Source: Takakia lepidozioides
Taxonomy: Eukaryota; Streptophyta; Takakiopsida; Takakiales; Takakiaceae
NCBI GenBank assembly: GCA_030704615.1
Contig: CM060731.1
Span: 41,664,001-41,728,000 of the forward strand
DNA length: 64,000 nucleotides
Direction of reading: 5' to 3'
Below, piece after piece: positions 26,901 through 37,499 of this stretch; the stretch's first letter is position 1, and each line of letters starts with the position of its first letter. The notes beneath the pieces are model-generated. The model ran no database searches, was not told where the DNA came from, and saw only the letters and a program-made list of their open reading frames with translations. The translations under genes and the position numbers were made by a program.

Positions 26901-28285
26901 AGTTGCTGATCCCATACTTATAGACTGAACCTCCTGGTTCTTTCCAAAGATGAGAGCACCAGCAGGAAGGATCCCACCCTGTTGGCAGAAAAGAAAGGCC
27001 AGAGGCCCCGTGTCCCTTTCTTCGTACAACGTCAAAAAACTACACTTTATGTCAGACAGGATGGTTATTGTGCTCCAACGTAATAGAGTTACACCCAATT
27101 GACTGGAGGGATGAGTGAAGCACCTTTGGGTGTGTCAGTTTCTGTCGAAAGGGACTCCTCCACGGGAATAGTTGCCTCACCAGTTGGAGTCACACGGGGA
27201 CGCCGAGGAGTGGCAGGCCTGAGTAGCACAGTGCCCCCAACTCCTGAGCTTGTTCTCCCCAAAGATCTGTTCTTGTTAACAGGTACTGACAACGAGCGTG
27301 CAATGTTTACTTTGTCTGATCCATTCTTCACTGATACATTCTGCACACCACACTATTGAAGCTCAGGAGTCTAAATTCTTGAGTAAGGCACCTCCACCTT
27401 ACAAATCCTGGCAGATGTTGTCTGCTGTGAAGACTTACATACTGTAGGTAGCCCACCATATTGCTCATCCACTTGTGCTGGACTTTTACATCTTGTCACT
27501 GGTAGAAGGAGAATCCCTTTGATTTACGTATGTTGGTGATGAAAGGAGCATTACGCAGAGGATATAAGTAATGCATGCTAGAAAGCTTGGTACAATCACA
27601 CAACAGAAGCATATAGATGCCCCCACACAATATTCACCAGAAAGACATCCAAGCCACGTATACAGCTACAGAGGGGGATCGGCCTGGGTTAATACCCATT
27701 CAGCCAATCACATCATGATCACAAAATGCAACAAGCTTCTCACTTTCAAATGTGGCTGGCATTTGTCCCATTCCTTTCTACTTCCAAAACTTTGTGCACC
27801 CGTTATCACAACCGAGGCAAAAAATATCAAGGGGCCAAAGTTCTTTGAATTTGAAGAGATACCTCCATAGGAACATCTTGAGCCACAGCTTGCCCTCGGC
27901 CTTGTCCAGGGATTGGTGTGACTGGCAAAGATGACGTCCTCTTTGAAGACAGAGGTGTAAAATTCCTTGGCAGCGATAGAGAACCTCCACTAGATGGTGG
28001 AGTCTCAAGTCCTCGCAAGGCCGATGGTGTCAGAGGGGGTTGGATAACTTTATCTGGTGTCCCTCTGGATCGTAAGCCTGGCCTAGGCAGCAGCCCTCGG
28101 GTTGAAAATTTCCCAGACTTACTGGGGGCCAGTAGAGGTGGGCAATTCACTTGTATGCTGCTGCTGAGCTCTGTGCCATCCATCGATCGTGGTGGAATAA
28201 GCAACTTTGCTAGGCCTGGTCGCCGGTCCATGGATGCCACAGGGGCTCCATTTTCCCCTGGGGGCACCGTAATTGTCACCTGCAT
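23999..28285 (-). CDS. RING-CH (RINGv) membrane E3 ubiquitin ligase, 7 exons
   Basis: Minus-strand exons 28285-27863, 27340-27124, 26153-25856, 25141-25063, 24863-24773, 24598-24519 and 24331-23999 sum to 1,521 nt (506 aa) in consistent phase. The N-terminal ~210 residues are Pro/Ser/Arg-rich and probably disordered ([29 protein letters not shown]). Residues ~232-280 form a C4HC3 RING-CH finger: CRIC, then CSC, HKEC and CDVC. This type recruits an E2 and transfers ubiquitin to membrane proteins. Four hydrophobic segments follow ([80 protein letters not shown]), then a basic [12 protein letters not shown] stretch and an acidic tail. Order and spacing match the plant RING/FYVE/PHD membrane family. 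The start ATG is the first Met giving this N-terminus; more upstream frame exists to 28,432. Substrate unknown. Confidence 0.9.
25300..25480 (-). mobile_element. LINE 3'-end fragment in intron 3 of RING-CH gene
   Basis: CGCAGAAAGCCCTAAGAGCT followed by TATGGAACAAGAG, then AGCAGCCCAAAAGCAACTAT and AAGGGACTGTCTAAGAGTCA, parallel the segments at 14,893-14,990 and 49,389-49,480. It is the same LINE 3' end in the same orientation. No reverse transcriptase part is left here. Confidence 0.55.
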
Positions 28286-29784
28286 GTCGCCCACACATTG
28301 GAGGGCAGGGAGGGGTAAGTCATGCGACAACCCACAGTTGTTTACCAAAGAACACAATAGTAAAACCTGACTACAACCACATAAACTGTGGTTCCAGCCT
28401 GCACGCTCCCTGCACAAGATGCGTGGCAACAACTAGACTGGTCCTCTTCAAAGAGCCCTTCAACTCTGTTAGAACTTTATGAGCAGTTTTCCACGATAAA
28501 TTTTCCAGGTGGTCAAGCTCCAGCTGACATGGTCACCTTTACTGTTGCCAAATCAAGAAATCGATAGGATTCTCATTGCAAACTGCCAGTCCAGGTCTCC
28601 TTGTTTGTGTGTAGCACAAAGTGAATCCTTTTGCATCATACCCATCAGCACTAACATGCATACCCCAATTGAGTACAGAGACTGGCTACCAACCTTCCCA
28701 ATGGTTGTCCAGCTTAAGACATGCATGCACAGCAACCTTAAGTAGCAAAAAGGAACCATACGTGGTGATGAATTGAATATAAACCTACCATATTCTGTGG
28801 ATGCTTCTTGCACTCATATGACACTGACCCAACATAGAACTACATCCCAAACAAGCTTATAGGATTCTACGAATCACGAGTTGTTGAAGTGATTAACTTC
28901 CCCAGCCTTGAACAGAGATTCAAACTCCTTTAACAGTTATTTTAATACAATCATACTTCCTCTCGTGTCCCGTAGACATGGGTTTGAATTGAGACAGACA
29001 CGGCCGTCCCGCCAATTTTATTTTTTTTAAATCCTTCAAGAAGGGCAGAAGGAGGAAGGATGTCAGAGAAAGACGAACGGAGTCGGCATACCTCAGCTGG
29101 AGCTGAAGAGCTAGAACTGTGGTCTTGAGTCTCCATCGTCTGTGAATCCATCCTCCCAATAGACTACGGTCACGGAACCGTCCACGTTTACCTTTCCTTA
29201 TGGAGATTAAACGCACACCACTTTTCCTAACACCTCTCCACACTCTCATCACTTCCGATAATTCCCTTCCAATTTCCATCGGCCCACCTACTCCATCGAA
29301 ACCATTGAAAATCCCGAGCCTTTGGCACACACTGACGGAACATTCCTCGCAAGACCCTCTCCAGCTCTAATAAATTCAGTCACTGTCCATCAATTCGGCC
29401 GATGCAGGAGACACACGAGATGCAGATTTCTCGAGGTAAGAACTCCTGCACCATCGCCATCTCTGCATCCTCCTTCACCAGAGAGAAGCAAGCTCGCAGA
29501 ATGAGCGATCGTCTCTCTTCTCTCTGCTCTGCTCTGCACTCACCTCGGGTTCTCTGCCCCTCATACACTCTTCACTGCCACTCTTTCCGAGACTGCTTGT
29601 TTCGGCCCTGCGTTCCAGCGGGTCGGGCCGCCTCTGCGCCAAGTGTGCGGCCGGTAACTTGTCCAACTGCGGTTAACTCTAGGATGAACAGAGTCGCACC
29701 AAGCGGGTCTCTCTGTTCCCCCGTCCGTGGATGACAAGCACATGATCATCGTCAGTCATCCTCAATGTCAACTGGTTGGTCAGT

Positions 29785-29810
29785 TTTTATTATTATTATT
29801 ATTATTATTT
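29785..29810. repeat. (ATT)n microsatellite
   Basis: An uninterrupted TTA/ATT run of about eight units lies upstream of the RING-CH gene, followed 25 bases later by a short (TA)n run. Confidence 0.95.
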
Positions 29811-31989
29811 ATGGTATTTGTTTTCTAGGTAGAAAAAATATATATATGATTGCCTATTTATGTCTATGAGACTCGATGTCCGATACAGTTAACCTGGCGT
29901 GTAGGTGCACGTGGCATTGCGACGACGGATGTCGTCCGTTCGATGGATGCGAGCTGTACGTTCATACAGGGAGACGACAAGGTCAAATGTGTGCGGGCCG
30001 GGGGGCCCGCTGAATCGACGGGCACCTGGCGCGGCACGGTAGGCACGTGGCCGTAGGATCCGGCTGAGAGGATGACTGTGGAAGTAAAGTTTGGTAACTA
30101 ACGGAAAAGGCACGTGAGACCTACTTGTGCTTCCTGTTGCTAACGGACTGCTAGCTTTGCCATTGGACAGGTGGCGAGATTCCGATTTGAGGGATAGTCC
30201 AAAACTTAGGATTGCTTGTTTCTTTTTTTTTTCCCTTTTAGTAATCTTGGTAGGTACATACTACATACCTACCCTTTTCCGACATTCAACTCTACAAAAA
30301 CCATTCCATAAATAGCCTCATCAGAAAAGGGTATCTCGGTACAATGGATGCTATTTACACGTATCTATTTTTACTCCCAGCCCCCTCATGATTCCAGTGT
30401 TTTTCTTTCTGGCGAAAAATCGCCAGATTTCGACCTGTAAACTACGTCAGCTACTTGTACAAAGGAATTATGGGGGGTAAAATCTGATTTTTTCGCCAAA
30501 AAGCAGCAGCAGATAAATTTCAGGGGCCTAATCTTGCCGACGTGGACCAGTTAAAATGTGCCACCTGGAATATAGCCAACGTTTCTAACTCTGACACCTT
30601 GATATTCTCGCCACATGGGCCCTGGGTAGAATTCACAAGTACGTGGCCCCACCAGCGATTTTGGAAATATGAAAAAAAAAACACTGTGCTCATCCCCTCC
30701 CTAGAAGCTACTAAGCTTAGAGCGTCCTTCCATGTGGGAGGAGCCCGCCCCGCAAAAGGAGTTTGCTGAGTTCAAATAGCCGGGTTCTTGAGCGTGTTTC
30801 CACAATCATGTGGAGCTCGGCGACCAGGTGCTCTATTTGGACTTTGGCGTGCAGGTAAGCGTGATTTTAGTGTGATGTGGCAGGTAAGTGGACACTGCAT
30901 TCAATTCACGATACTCGACTACTGCCGAGCTCCCATCCCATCCCATTTTATGGGGGTGCACTACAAACTCGCTAGCTCGGTGACCGGGCTCTGCCGCCCC
31001 ATGCATGGAAGCGATATGCGTACCCGGCCATTTTTGTCTGTCCCTTAAACGTTGGCTGGGTACATGGAAGCTGGCCTAACCCTCGCTGTGCTGTACTACA
31101 CTAAAGCACATACTAATATGAGAATCTCTCATGTTAGTTTTAGAATGTTATATAGGCCCCAATTTGGTGTCTTCTATTGGGGGTAAGATAACAGGGAACT
31201 GACGTGAGGCGGGACACCTGCCACTAGCCGACAAGACACTGAAAATCCCATGCACTTGCATGAGGGATGGATTAATTGAGTGGTTCAGATCGACCAGAAT
31301 ATGTGCGTAAGATTTTCAGTGACATATTCCAGAATCATAATCTTGGAAATGGGAAGCCACCTCTACTACTTGCTAAAGGAATAATCCAACCCCCTTTCGG
31401 TGAAAAGGAAACTGGCACATGGACACATATAAGGCCCTTTAATTATATAGACAATAGTACCCGCCAATGAAGAGGCTCTTATTTACGCTAACTTCTTGGT
31501 TGGTGTCAAATACAGACTATACCGGCCTACGCTATTCGTTGAGCCTCCGCCAAAATAATAAATAAATGTGGTTCGCTATGCTCTTTGAAGTATCCGCAGT
31601 TTCGGCACTTATCATGATATATAACATAGAAGCACAAACTCTACTCAAGTGTGTGAACAATCTAGATTTGGTAGCACATTGGATGTTGCTTGAGCAAATG
31701 TTTAAATTATGCTTGGAATGTCGGCACTTGGAGAATATTAGTTTTTCTTTTCCAGCAGCCTACTTTTTTATTTAAATTATTGTTGGGCCATAGGCAGAGA
31801 GTAGGGAGCGGAGTTCCGTAGTTTGCAATGAGAGGCAGATTCGGACTTAGCTTTTTAAGTCCCCTATCTACCTCGTCCTCCCCCGCCCCTCCCCACACCC
31901 CTTGGCTGGCTTACTGTGTGACCTTCAACCTCAAAGTTCGTGCATAGCCACCCTTCATTACAGATGTCATGTTTGCTGTCATCAGAAGA

Positions 31990-32070
31990 AGAAGAAGACT
32001 CCGGCCAAAGCCGGCGTAACTAAGAGCCACTTCGCTTGCGACTACTGCCCCTTTTGAGGGTGGGCCCTAT
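31990..32070 (+). repeat. short dispersed repeat, copy 2
   Basis: AAGCCGGCGTAACTAAGAGC is followed by CACTTCGCTTGCGACTACTG and then GGGTGGGCCCTAT. This matches the inverted copy at 10,505 and the copies near 33,170 and 33,580. An AGA run precedes it at 31,984. Confidence 0.6.
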
Positions 32071-32963
32071 GCGTTTGCTGTCATACTAGAGCGCCGACAG
32101 CTTGGTGCTTGCATGCGCGACTGCTCTCCTTTCTTCCTTTTTCTCCCCCTTTAAATTGCTCTTGACGGCCAAGTAATGGTGCTCACTCCTGCTTGTTTCA
32201 AAGATTTATCGCTTTGTGCCTCCTTCCGTTAATTCGCCACTTGAAGACCAAAGCCCACTTAGACTTCATTGGCGCGTAATGCCCACTGATACATAGTCAC
32301 GTTTCTACTAATTAATTGATTCATGGTTGTTGTTTGCTGTTTTTTTTTGGGGGCCCTACCTTTGCAGAGCCCACTATTTATTAATTTAGTAGGTAGTAAG
32401 AGGGGGGCCTCCCTTATATAGCCTCCCAGGGCGGTGGGACCCTTCTAGAAGCCCACCGACCGTGGGACCCTTCTAGAAGGCCCTGGACACATGTCAACCC
32501 TACAAGACTCCCTATTCTAAATTGGCCAATTCCTCGTTCTTTTTTTGGACCCCCTCATCTCATTCCTTAATACACGTGGCCTCCCTACATAGGCGCCCCA
32601 CTCTAATTCATGGGCCACAGTAATTCCTGGACCACTCTAGAATCAGGGCAAGAATGAAACTGCTCTATATATTGCCCTTCTCTGCCTAGATTCTTTGGTG
32701 TCTCTTAATTGCTTGTTATATGGCAAGTCCCCCAGCCATCTCTTCTTATGGCCACTGGCCTATAGTTTCTCTCAATGTCTGTTTTTAGCCTCTTCGACCG
32801 CCAAGGTTGGCCCTCATTCTTCTACATCGTTCTTGGTTACTAGGTATTCCCCATAGAAAACACTTTATAGCCCCCGGGAGTTTATTCTTCCTCATGTAAA
32901 CCCTCTTTTTAATATAATTTTCAGGGCCTCTGTCCATTTTTTTATTTAAAAAAATAAACAATG

Positions 32964-32985
32964 AAATAATAATAATAATAATAAA
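32964..32985. repeat. (AAT)n microsatellite
   Basis: About six AAT units in an A-rich stretch. Confidence 0.9.
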
Positions 32986-33169
32986 ATAACAGAGTTGTCA
33001 AGTAGTTTATGGGACACCGTCCGCGGCGTACGGACGCATCTTCTAGTTTATCTACTTTTGGTTCTAGTATCAATAAGGTTCTCAAGTAGGTTATCAACCT
33101 CATATCCTATCCATGAGGCAGTTTTAAAATTTTCTTTTGTTAAGTTTAGAAAGAGACGAACTAAAGCCG

Positions 33170-33250
33170 AGAGAGAAAAGATGCCGACCAGGCCTACATA
33201 ACTAAGAGCCACTTCACTTTTGGCGGTCAGGATTGGGCTCTATAATGATG
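33170..33250 (+). repeat. short dispersed repeat, copy 3
   Basis: CATAACTAAGAGCCACTTCA is followed by CTTTTGGCGGTCAGGATTGG and GCTCTATAATG, the same order as in copies 1, 2 and 4 but more diverged. It is preceded by a GAGAGAAAAG stretch. Confidence 0.5.
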
Positions 33251-33579
33251 GACATCTACTTGAGAAGGGGTTTAATGTCTAGAGGTTAGTTAATTTCCAG
33301 TTTATGTTTGTTGGTGATAGGGGTTGTAAAGGAGCATATTATGGTGGTTAGATTTATTTGTTTGAAGCATGCAATGATGGTTTGATTGATCGACTTTAGG
33401 GTATTCATGAAGTGATAAATGTTGTGGATATGGATGCCACCTAGGATCTCGGCTGTGATGACTACGAGGAGAATAACCAGATGCGGTCATATAGAGCAGT
33501 AGTGAGTTAGAGGTAATTTTCATGCCCAAATGTCTTTATAACCTAATAATCAATAACTAGTGCTTCAGAGAGAGAAAAC

Positions 33580-33680
33580 TTCATCTAAAGTTGGCGTAAC
33601 TAAGAACCACTTTGCCTTGTAGCTATTGTCATCTTTCAAAGGGTGGGCCCAATAAGAAAACAGGCGCGGTAGCCCCTTTA
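33580..33680 (+). repeat. short dispersed repeat, copy 4
   Basis: AAAGTTGGCGTAACTAAGAA is followed by CCACTTTGCCTTGTAGCTAT and AAAGGGTGGGCCCA. It agrees best with the intronic copy 1 in the CCTTGT[AG]GCTA section. Confidence 0.6.
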
Positions 33681-34260
33681 GGGATACCTCTGAGAGAATG
33701 CATTCTACTTTGCGTTTGTAAGGGAGAGAATGTATTCTAATTTGACAATGAGGGAGTGACTAGTAGTTGAGATGGATATCTTTTACGCATTTGTGAATGG
33801 ATGTAATTGGAGTATTGAAGGTATTATATATAGTATTTATATTGTCATTGTGTATCTCGCATCCGGTGCTCGTAGTGATGACGGTTAGGGGGTCTGGTAT
33901 TCCACCCTCACTGCCGGATTGCAAAATTGAGCGATGCATAATTATGTCATTTTAACAAGATGGAGGAGTCAGGGTAACGATCGTGGACCGATGGTTCAAC
34001 TTATAATAGATTGGATACCCCATATACCATCTTTACCTCTGTAAAGCCCCATATTTGCTTAGCCTAGAAATGGCCCGTTTCATCCAAAATGGTGATACAC
34101 ATCCGTAGTATATTTTTTTGGCGTATAAAGCCGTTAAACCGTTACAATGATATCTAGGTTAGGGTTAGTTTTGGCTGGTGGCTCAATCCTGGCCCTTCAT
34201 CAGATCTAGGGCTACAAGACGGTGCCGTGGGCTTTGGCTTGTGACGCCTCGCCATGCGGC

Positions 34261-34325
34261 GGAGGTTTACTATTTCATGAGCGCATGAGCCCATGAGCCT
34301 ATGAGCCTATGAGCTCATGAGCGGG
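34261..34325. repeat. left terminal repeat of element A
   Basis: GGAGGTTTACTATTTCATGA leads into a run of GCGCATGAGC, CCATGAGC, CTATGAGC, CTATGAGC and TCATGAGCG units. The reverse complement of the right end of element C reads GGAGGTTAGCTATTTCATGA, and that of element B reads GGGGGCTGCTATTTCATGAG. These are therefore matching element termini. Confidence 0.6.
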
Positions 34326-34953
34326 CATCCGCGGAATTGGAATTTTCGTGCCTTTATTGACGGTGTTATGTCCTCTTACCTCGGTAATAGGGTCTGTTTC
34401 TCCTGGTCCAGGATGCGGAATGAGGTATTTCAGCGCCGTTATTCCCAAGAGCAGTGTGCTGAAATGGTGTTTTGAAGACATCCACCGGGGTATTTCGGCA
34501 CCGAAATTACCTCTTAAAATGTGATATAGTGCGGTATTTAATGGCGCAGAACGGGCTATTTCGGCGCCGAAATACCCAAGTGGAATGTGCTGAAGTGCCT
34601 TGTGTTGAAGGCTTCCATCGCGATATTTTGGTGCAGTAATTCATCCGTGGAATTTTTGAGGCCCATATAACGAAGGCGCGCACTAGGCTATTTCGACGCC
34701 AAATTTCCCAATAGGAATGTTAGAAACGGCAGGGTTTTCATGGCTTCAAGTTCCCGGCTCGATGGTGTGCATAAATTACTTGTAGGGTTCTTCACTGAAG
34801 TTTGCGTCTCTTCTGCTTTTATTATACATTTTGGTCGGCGGAAGAAATGTAGGGAATCGGACAAGCAGTCTGAACACAATGATTTTTCAAATCGTCAATA
34901 TTTTCATTAAGTGTTTCAGAACTGTACAACAAAAGGATCCAAATGAGACTTTG

Positions 34954-35985
34954 CTATGGTGAGGATCCGCTATCACTGTATGATGCATCCCCGGCCTCAT
35001 GCAAGGATGGCTGCCTTCCACCTGCCTCCGAACCTGCACTGCCGCTACCGCTGTTACTCTGAGAAGCCCTCCCCTCAAAAATACCATCCTCACCAGCCGG
35101 AACTGTCCACCTGGGTGCGGAAGTGTCATCAACATTCCCCTCGCTCTCGGACGCGGATTCTATTACGAACTTCCCTACTTTCAGCAGTCTTCTGTCCCTG
35201 ACGTCCACCTTCACGACAATGCAGTCCACCATGTAATGCCAACTGATATCTTGCGGATGCATTTCAGCAATGTACTCTGTCCAGGCAAGCATCTTGTGGT
35301 TCCAGTCCCAAACGAAGAACATCTCCCTTTCCATGTGTGCGAATGTGGGATTACTCTTCAGATAGGCTTCAAACTCGGCATTAACAGTGTGCCAGTGGGT
35401 GCCCCAATTCTGAAGCTCTTCTGCAGTGGGGCCCCTTGTGACACCCTGGTCATTCTCAATGGAAACGTAGAATGCTGCCGACCCCCGTCTGTACCCTTCT
35501 CTGAAGTTGTGCTTCAGTCGATCAATATCCCCTGGCAGTGCTTGCCTTACAACTGGAAGGCTTACCATGCGACACAAAAGAACTTTGAGGTTCTCCGGAT
35601 ACACCATGGAGCCCAAAACGCGGCCTATGTTGCTATGAGTCTCTGCTAGCAACCTGTTTGCTGCTATGTTCATGTCTCATGCGCTCATGAGCATACCTGC
35701 CACCAGTTTCTTACTTCTATCACCTCTGTCACTTCCCTCACCCCTCTCACCAGCCTGTCTACTGTCCTGGAGGTTTTGCTCCTCCGCAAGCTCCAGCAGG
35801 TTCTGATCGTCGCCAAGTCGTACCACGTTGTCGTCCGCTCCTTCTGTCAGCTGAATGGGCCGCCCTTCTGCAGATCCGACTCCCACATCTCCAACATCCT
35901 CCACCGCATCCGTGTTTTCTGAAATTGACTGCAAACCCAATATCTCCGCTTCCAGTCTCCCTAGGGGTTTTACTGGCGAAGCCAT
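34954..35985 (-). pseudogene. ParB-like DNGHR-type protein with GEDGIFE tail (internal-deletion form)
   Basis: The minus-strand frame from 35,985 to 34,954 is open except for one TGA at 35,674-35,676. The upstream part is acidic and low-complexity (MASPVKPLGRLEAEILGLQS...). The core reads AETHSNIGRVLGSMVYPENL, ALPGDIDRLKHNFREGYRRG, AAFYVSIEND and FFVWDWNHKMLAWTEYIAEM. The equivalent of the last in element C is MFYVWDGNHRLLAWMEHIAE, a DGNHR-A box like those of ParB/sulfiredoxin-fold proteins; here it is weakened to DWNHK. Soon after DRRLLK the protein passes to an acidic tail with RWTVPAGEDGIFEG. The methyltransferase gene of element B ends in the same tail (RWTIPQGEDGIFER). So this copy joins the first and last parts of a longer gene. 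The ParB assignment is motif-level only. Confidence 0.5.
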
Positions 35986-36829
35986 GGGCTCCTTCTGCTT
36001 CCTCGGCTTCCGAACTCTAGGTGGGCTTTTCTGAGGCGATATCTGAGGTGTTGAATGAGGACTCGCCTACCTCGATGCACTTCCACCTTGCAAGCGCAGC
36101 ACCCGGGCAGGAGTATCCAAAGTTGACTGTGTTGCCTCGCCCCCCTGCGATCCCTCCCCAGCTCCCATGTCAAACAAACAGGAAAACATGAGACACTGCA
36201 CGCAAAAAAAAAGGTGTAAAAGGAATATTGCGTATGGAGTGCTTCACATCCGCGATGCATGAATCTCTCACTAGTGGGCGATCCGAGTCTCCAGATAACG
36301 AGGTCTGCATTTCATGCATGAGACGGAGCTTAAGTCGTGTCGTCGGCGGCTTCTCAAAATCTCGCGTCCTCCTTCTCTTTGCCGGAGTCGCCTGACCTTC
36401 CACAAACTCTATGCTACCACTATGCCGCATAGGGAGAGGAAACGCAGGAGAATGTCACTGCAGAAGGGCAAGGAGCGAGAGAGCGAAGCGGTGGAACATG
36501 CAACCACTATGCACGAGCAGATGCGTAAGCAGCCACGTCTCCCGAAGCGTTGCCACCGTCCACCACATTCTGCCGTATGGGTGATGAAGAGATTGTGACC
36601 CCTGACACGTTCGCACGGATGAAGTCGACTGGAACACGACGCGTGCCAGTTCCAGCCACCAGTACAAGACGGTTTATCCGAATTGCGGCACCGAAATATC
36701 TTCCGTTCACCGGATGCTGTTCCCGGAGCAGCCTGCATTGAATGAAATATCCGCACATCATGAAACCCAACCGCCATGAAAATCCCCTGCCTATGACATT
36801 CAACAGTCAGGTCGGTACATTTCATCAGC

Positions 36830-37490
36830 GGACGGATGAATTTCGGCGCCAAAATTCATCCTATTCAAGTGTTTTCATACACAAACTTATGAATTTCGGC
36901 GCCGCAATTCATCGCTTCCCAAGTCCTCATCCGTCATGAGCAAACCTGTCAGTGGGATATCGGAGCCGGAATTAATTCCAGGACAGTGGAAACGGCTGCA
37001 CTTGGGCACATTTCATCCATATTTCGGCGCCGAAATTCATTACGAATATCTCCGTCCGCACGTAGACGAGGTGAAATCATCCATATTTCGGCGCCGAAAT
37101 TCATCTAGAGCGAAGACTAAATCGGCACCATGCTACGCTTTGCCGCCATCATTGCCCCTGACGGATGTTGTCCATGCCTGTTGGACTTGCCATTTCTGGA
37201 CATTTAACTATAATTTCGGCGCCGAAATTATACTTTATGTGCGGCAACGTCCCGTGCAAAAAAGACCACTTAATGGATATTGTCGGTTTCAAATGAAAAA
37301 AATGGCTAGAATGCAATTAATTTTGACAGAAGGGGTTCAATATGCCGATTTCTCCATTAAATGCAGAATATTCCTGTTATCTTTGTCGGAACGGGGTATT
37401 TTCAACGATTTACGGAAAATTATATCATCCAGAAGCAAAAAAGTAAGTGTCGGGTTTGGACGAATTTCGGCGCCGAAATTCATCCGTCGC
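36830..37490. repeat. palindrome cluster centred on GGCGCC (element A)
   Basis: Copies of ATTTCGGCGCCGAAATTCAT or close variants lie near 36,838, 36,893, 37,020, 37,084, 37,212 and 37,464. Several are perfect palindromes of 16 to 22 bases. The copies are spaced 50 to 250 bases apart in otherwise unrelated sequence, so this is a set of sites and not a simple tandem array. Confidence 0.9.
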
Positions 37491-37499
37491 ATACAAAAT

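Larger units (their letters stand above)
28286..34260. other. intergenic region; leader of RING-CH gene, then repeats
   Basis: 28,286-29,750 probably holds the 5' leader and promoter of the RING-CH gene; its frames are short and mixed. From 29,750 to 34,260 I find no supported gene. Visible items are ATT and AAT microsatellites, three copies of a short dispersed repeat, a direct repeat of GTGGGACCCTTCTAGAAG (32,434 and 32,463), and T-rich runs. Frames over 60 codons are not splice-compatible with one another or recognisable. Confidence 0.45.
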
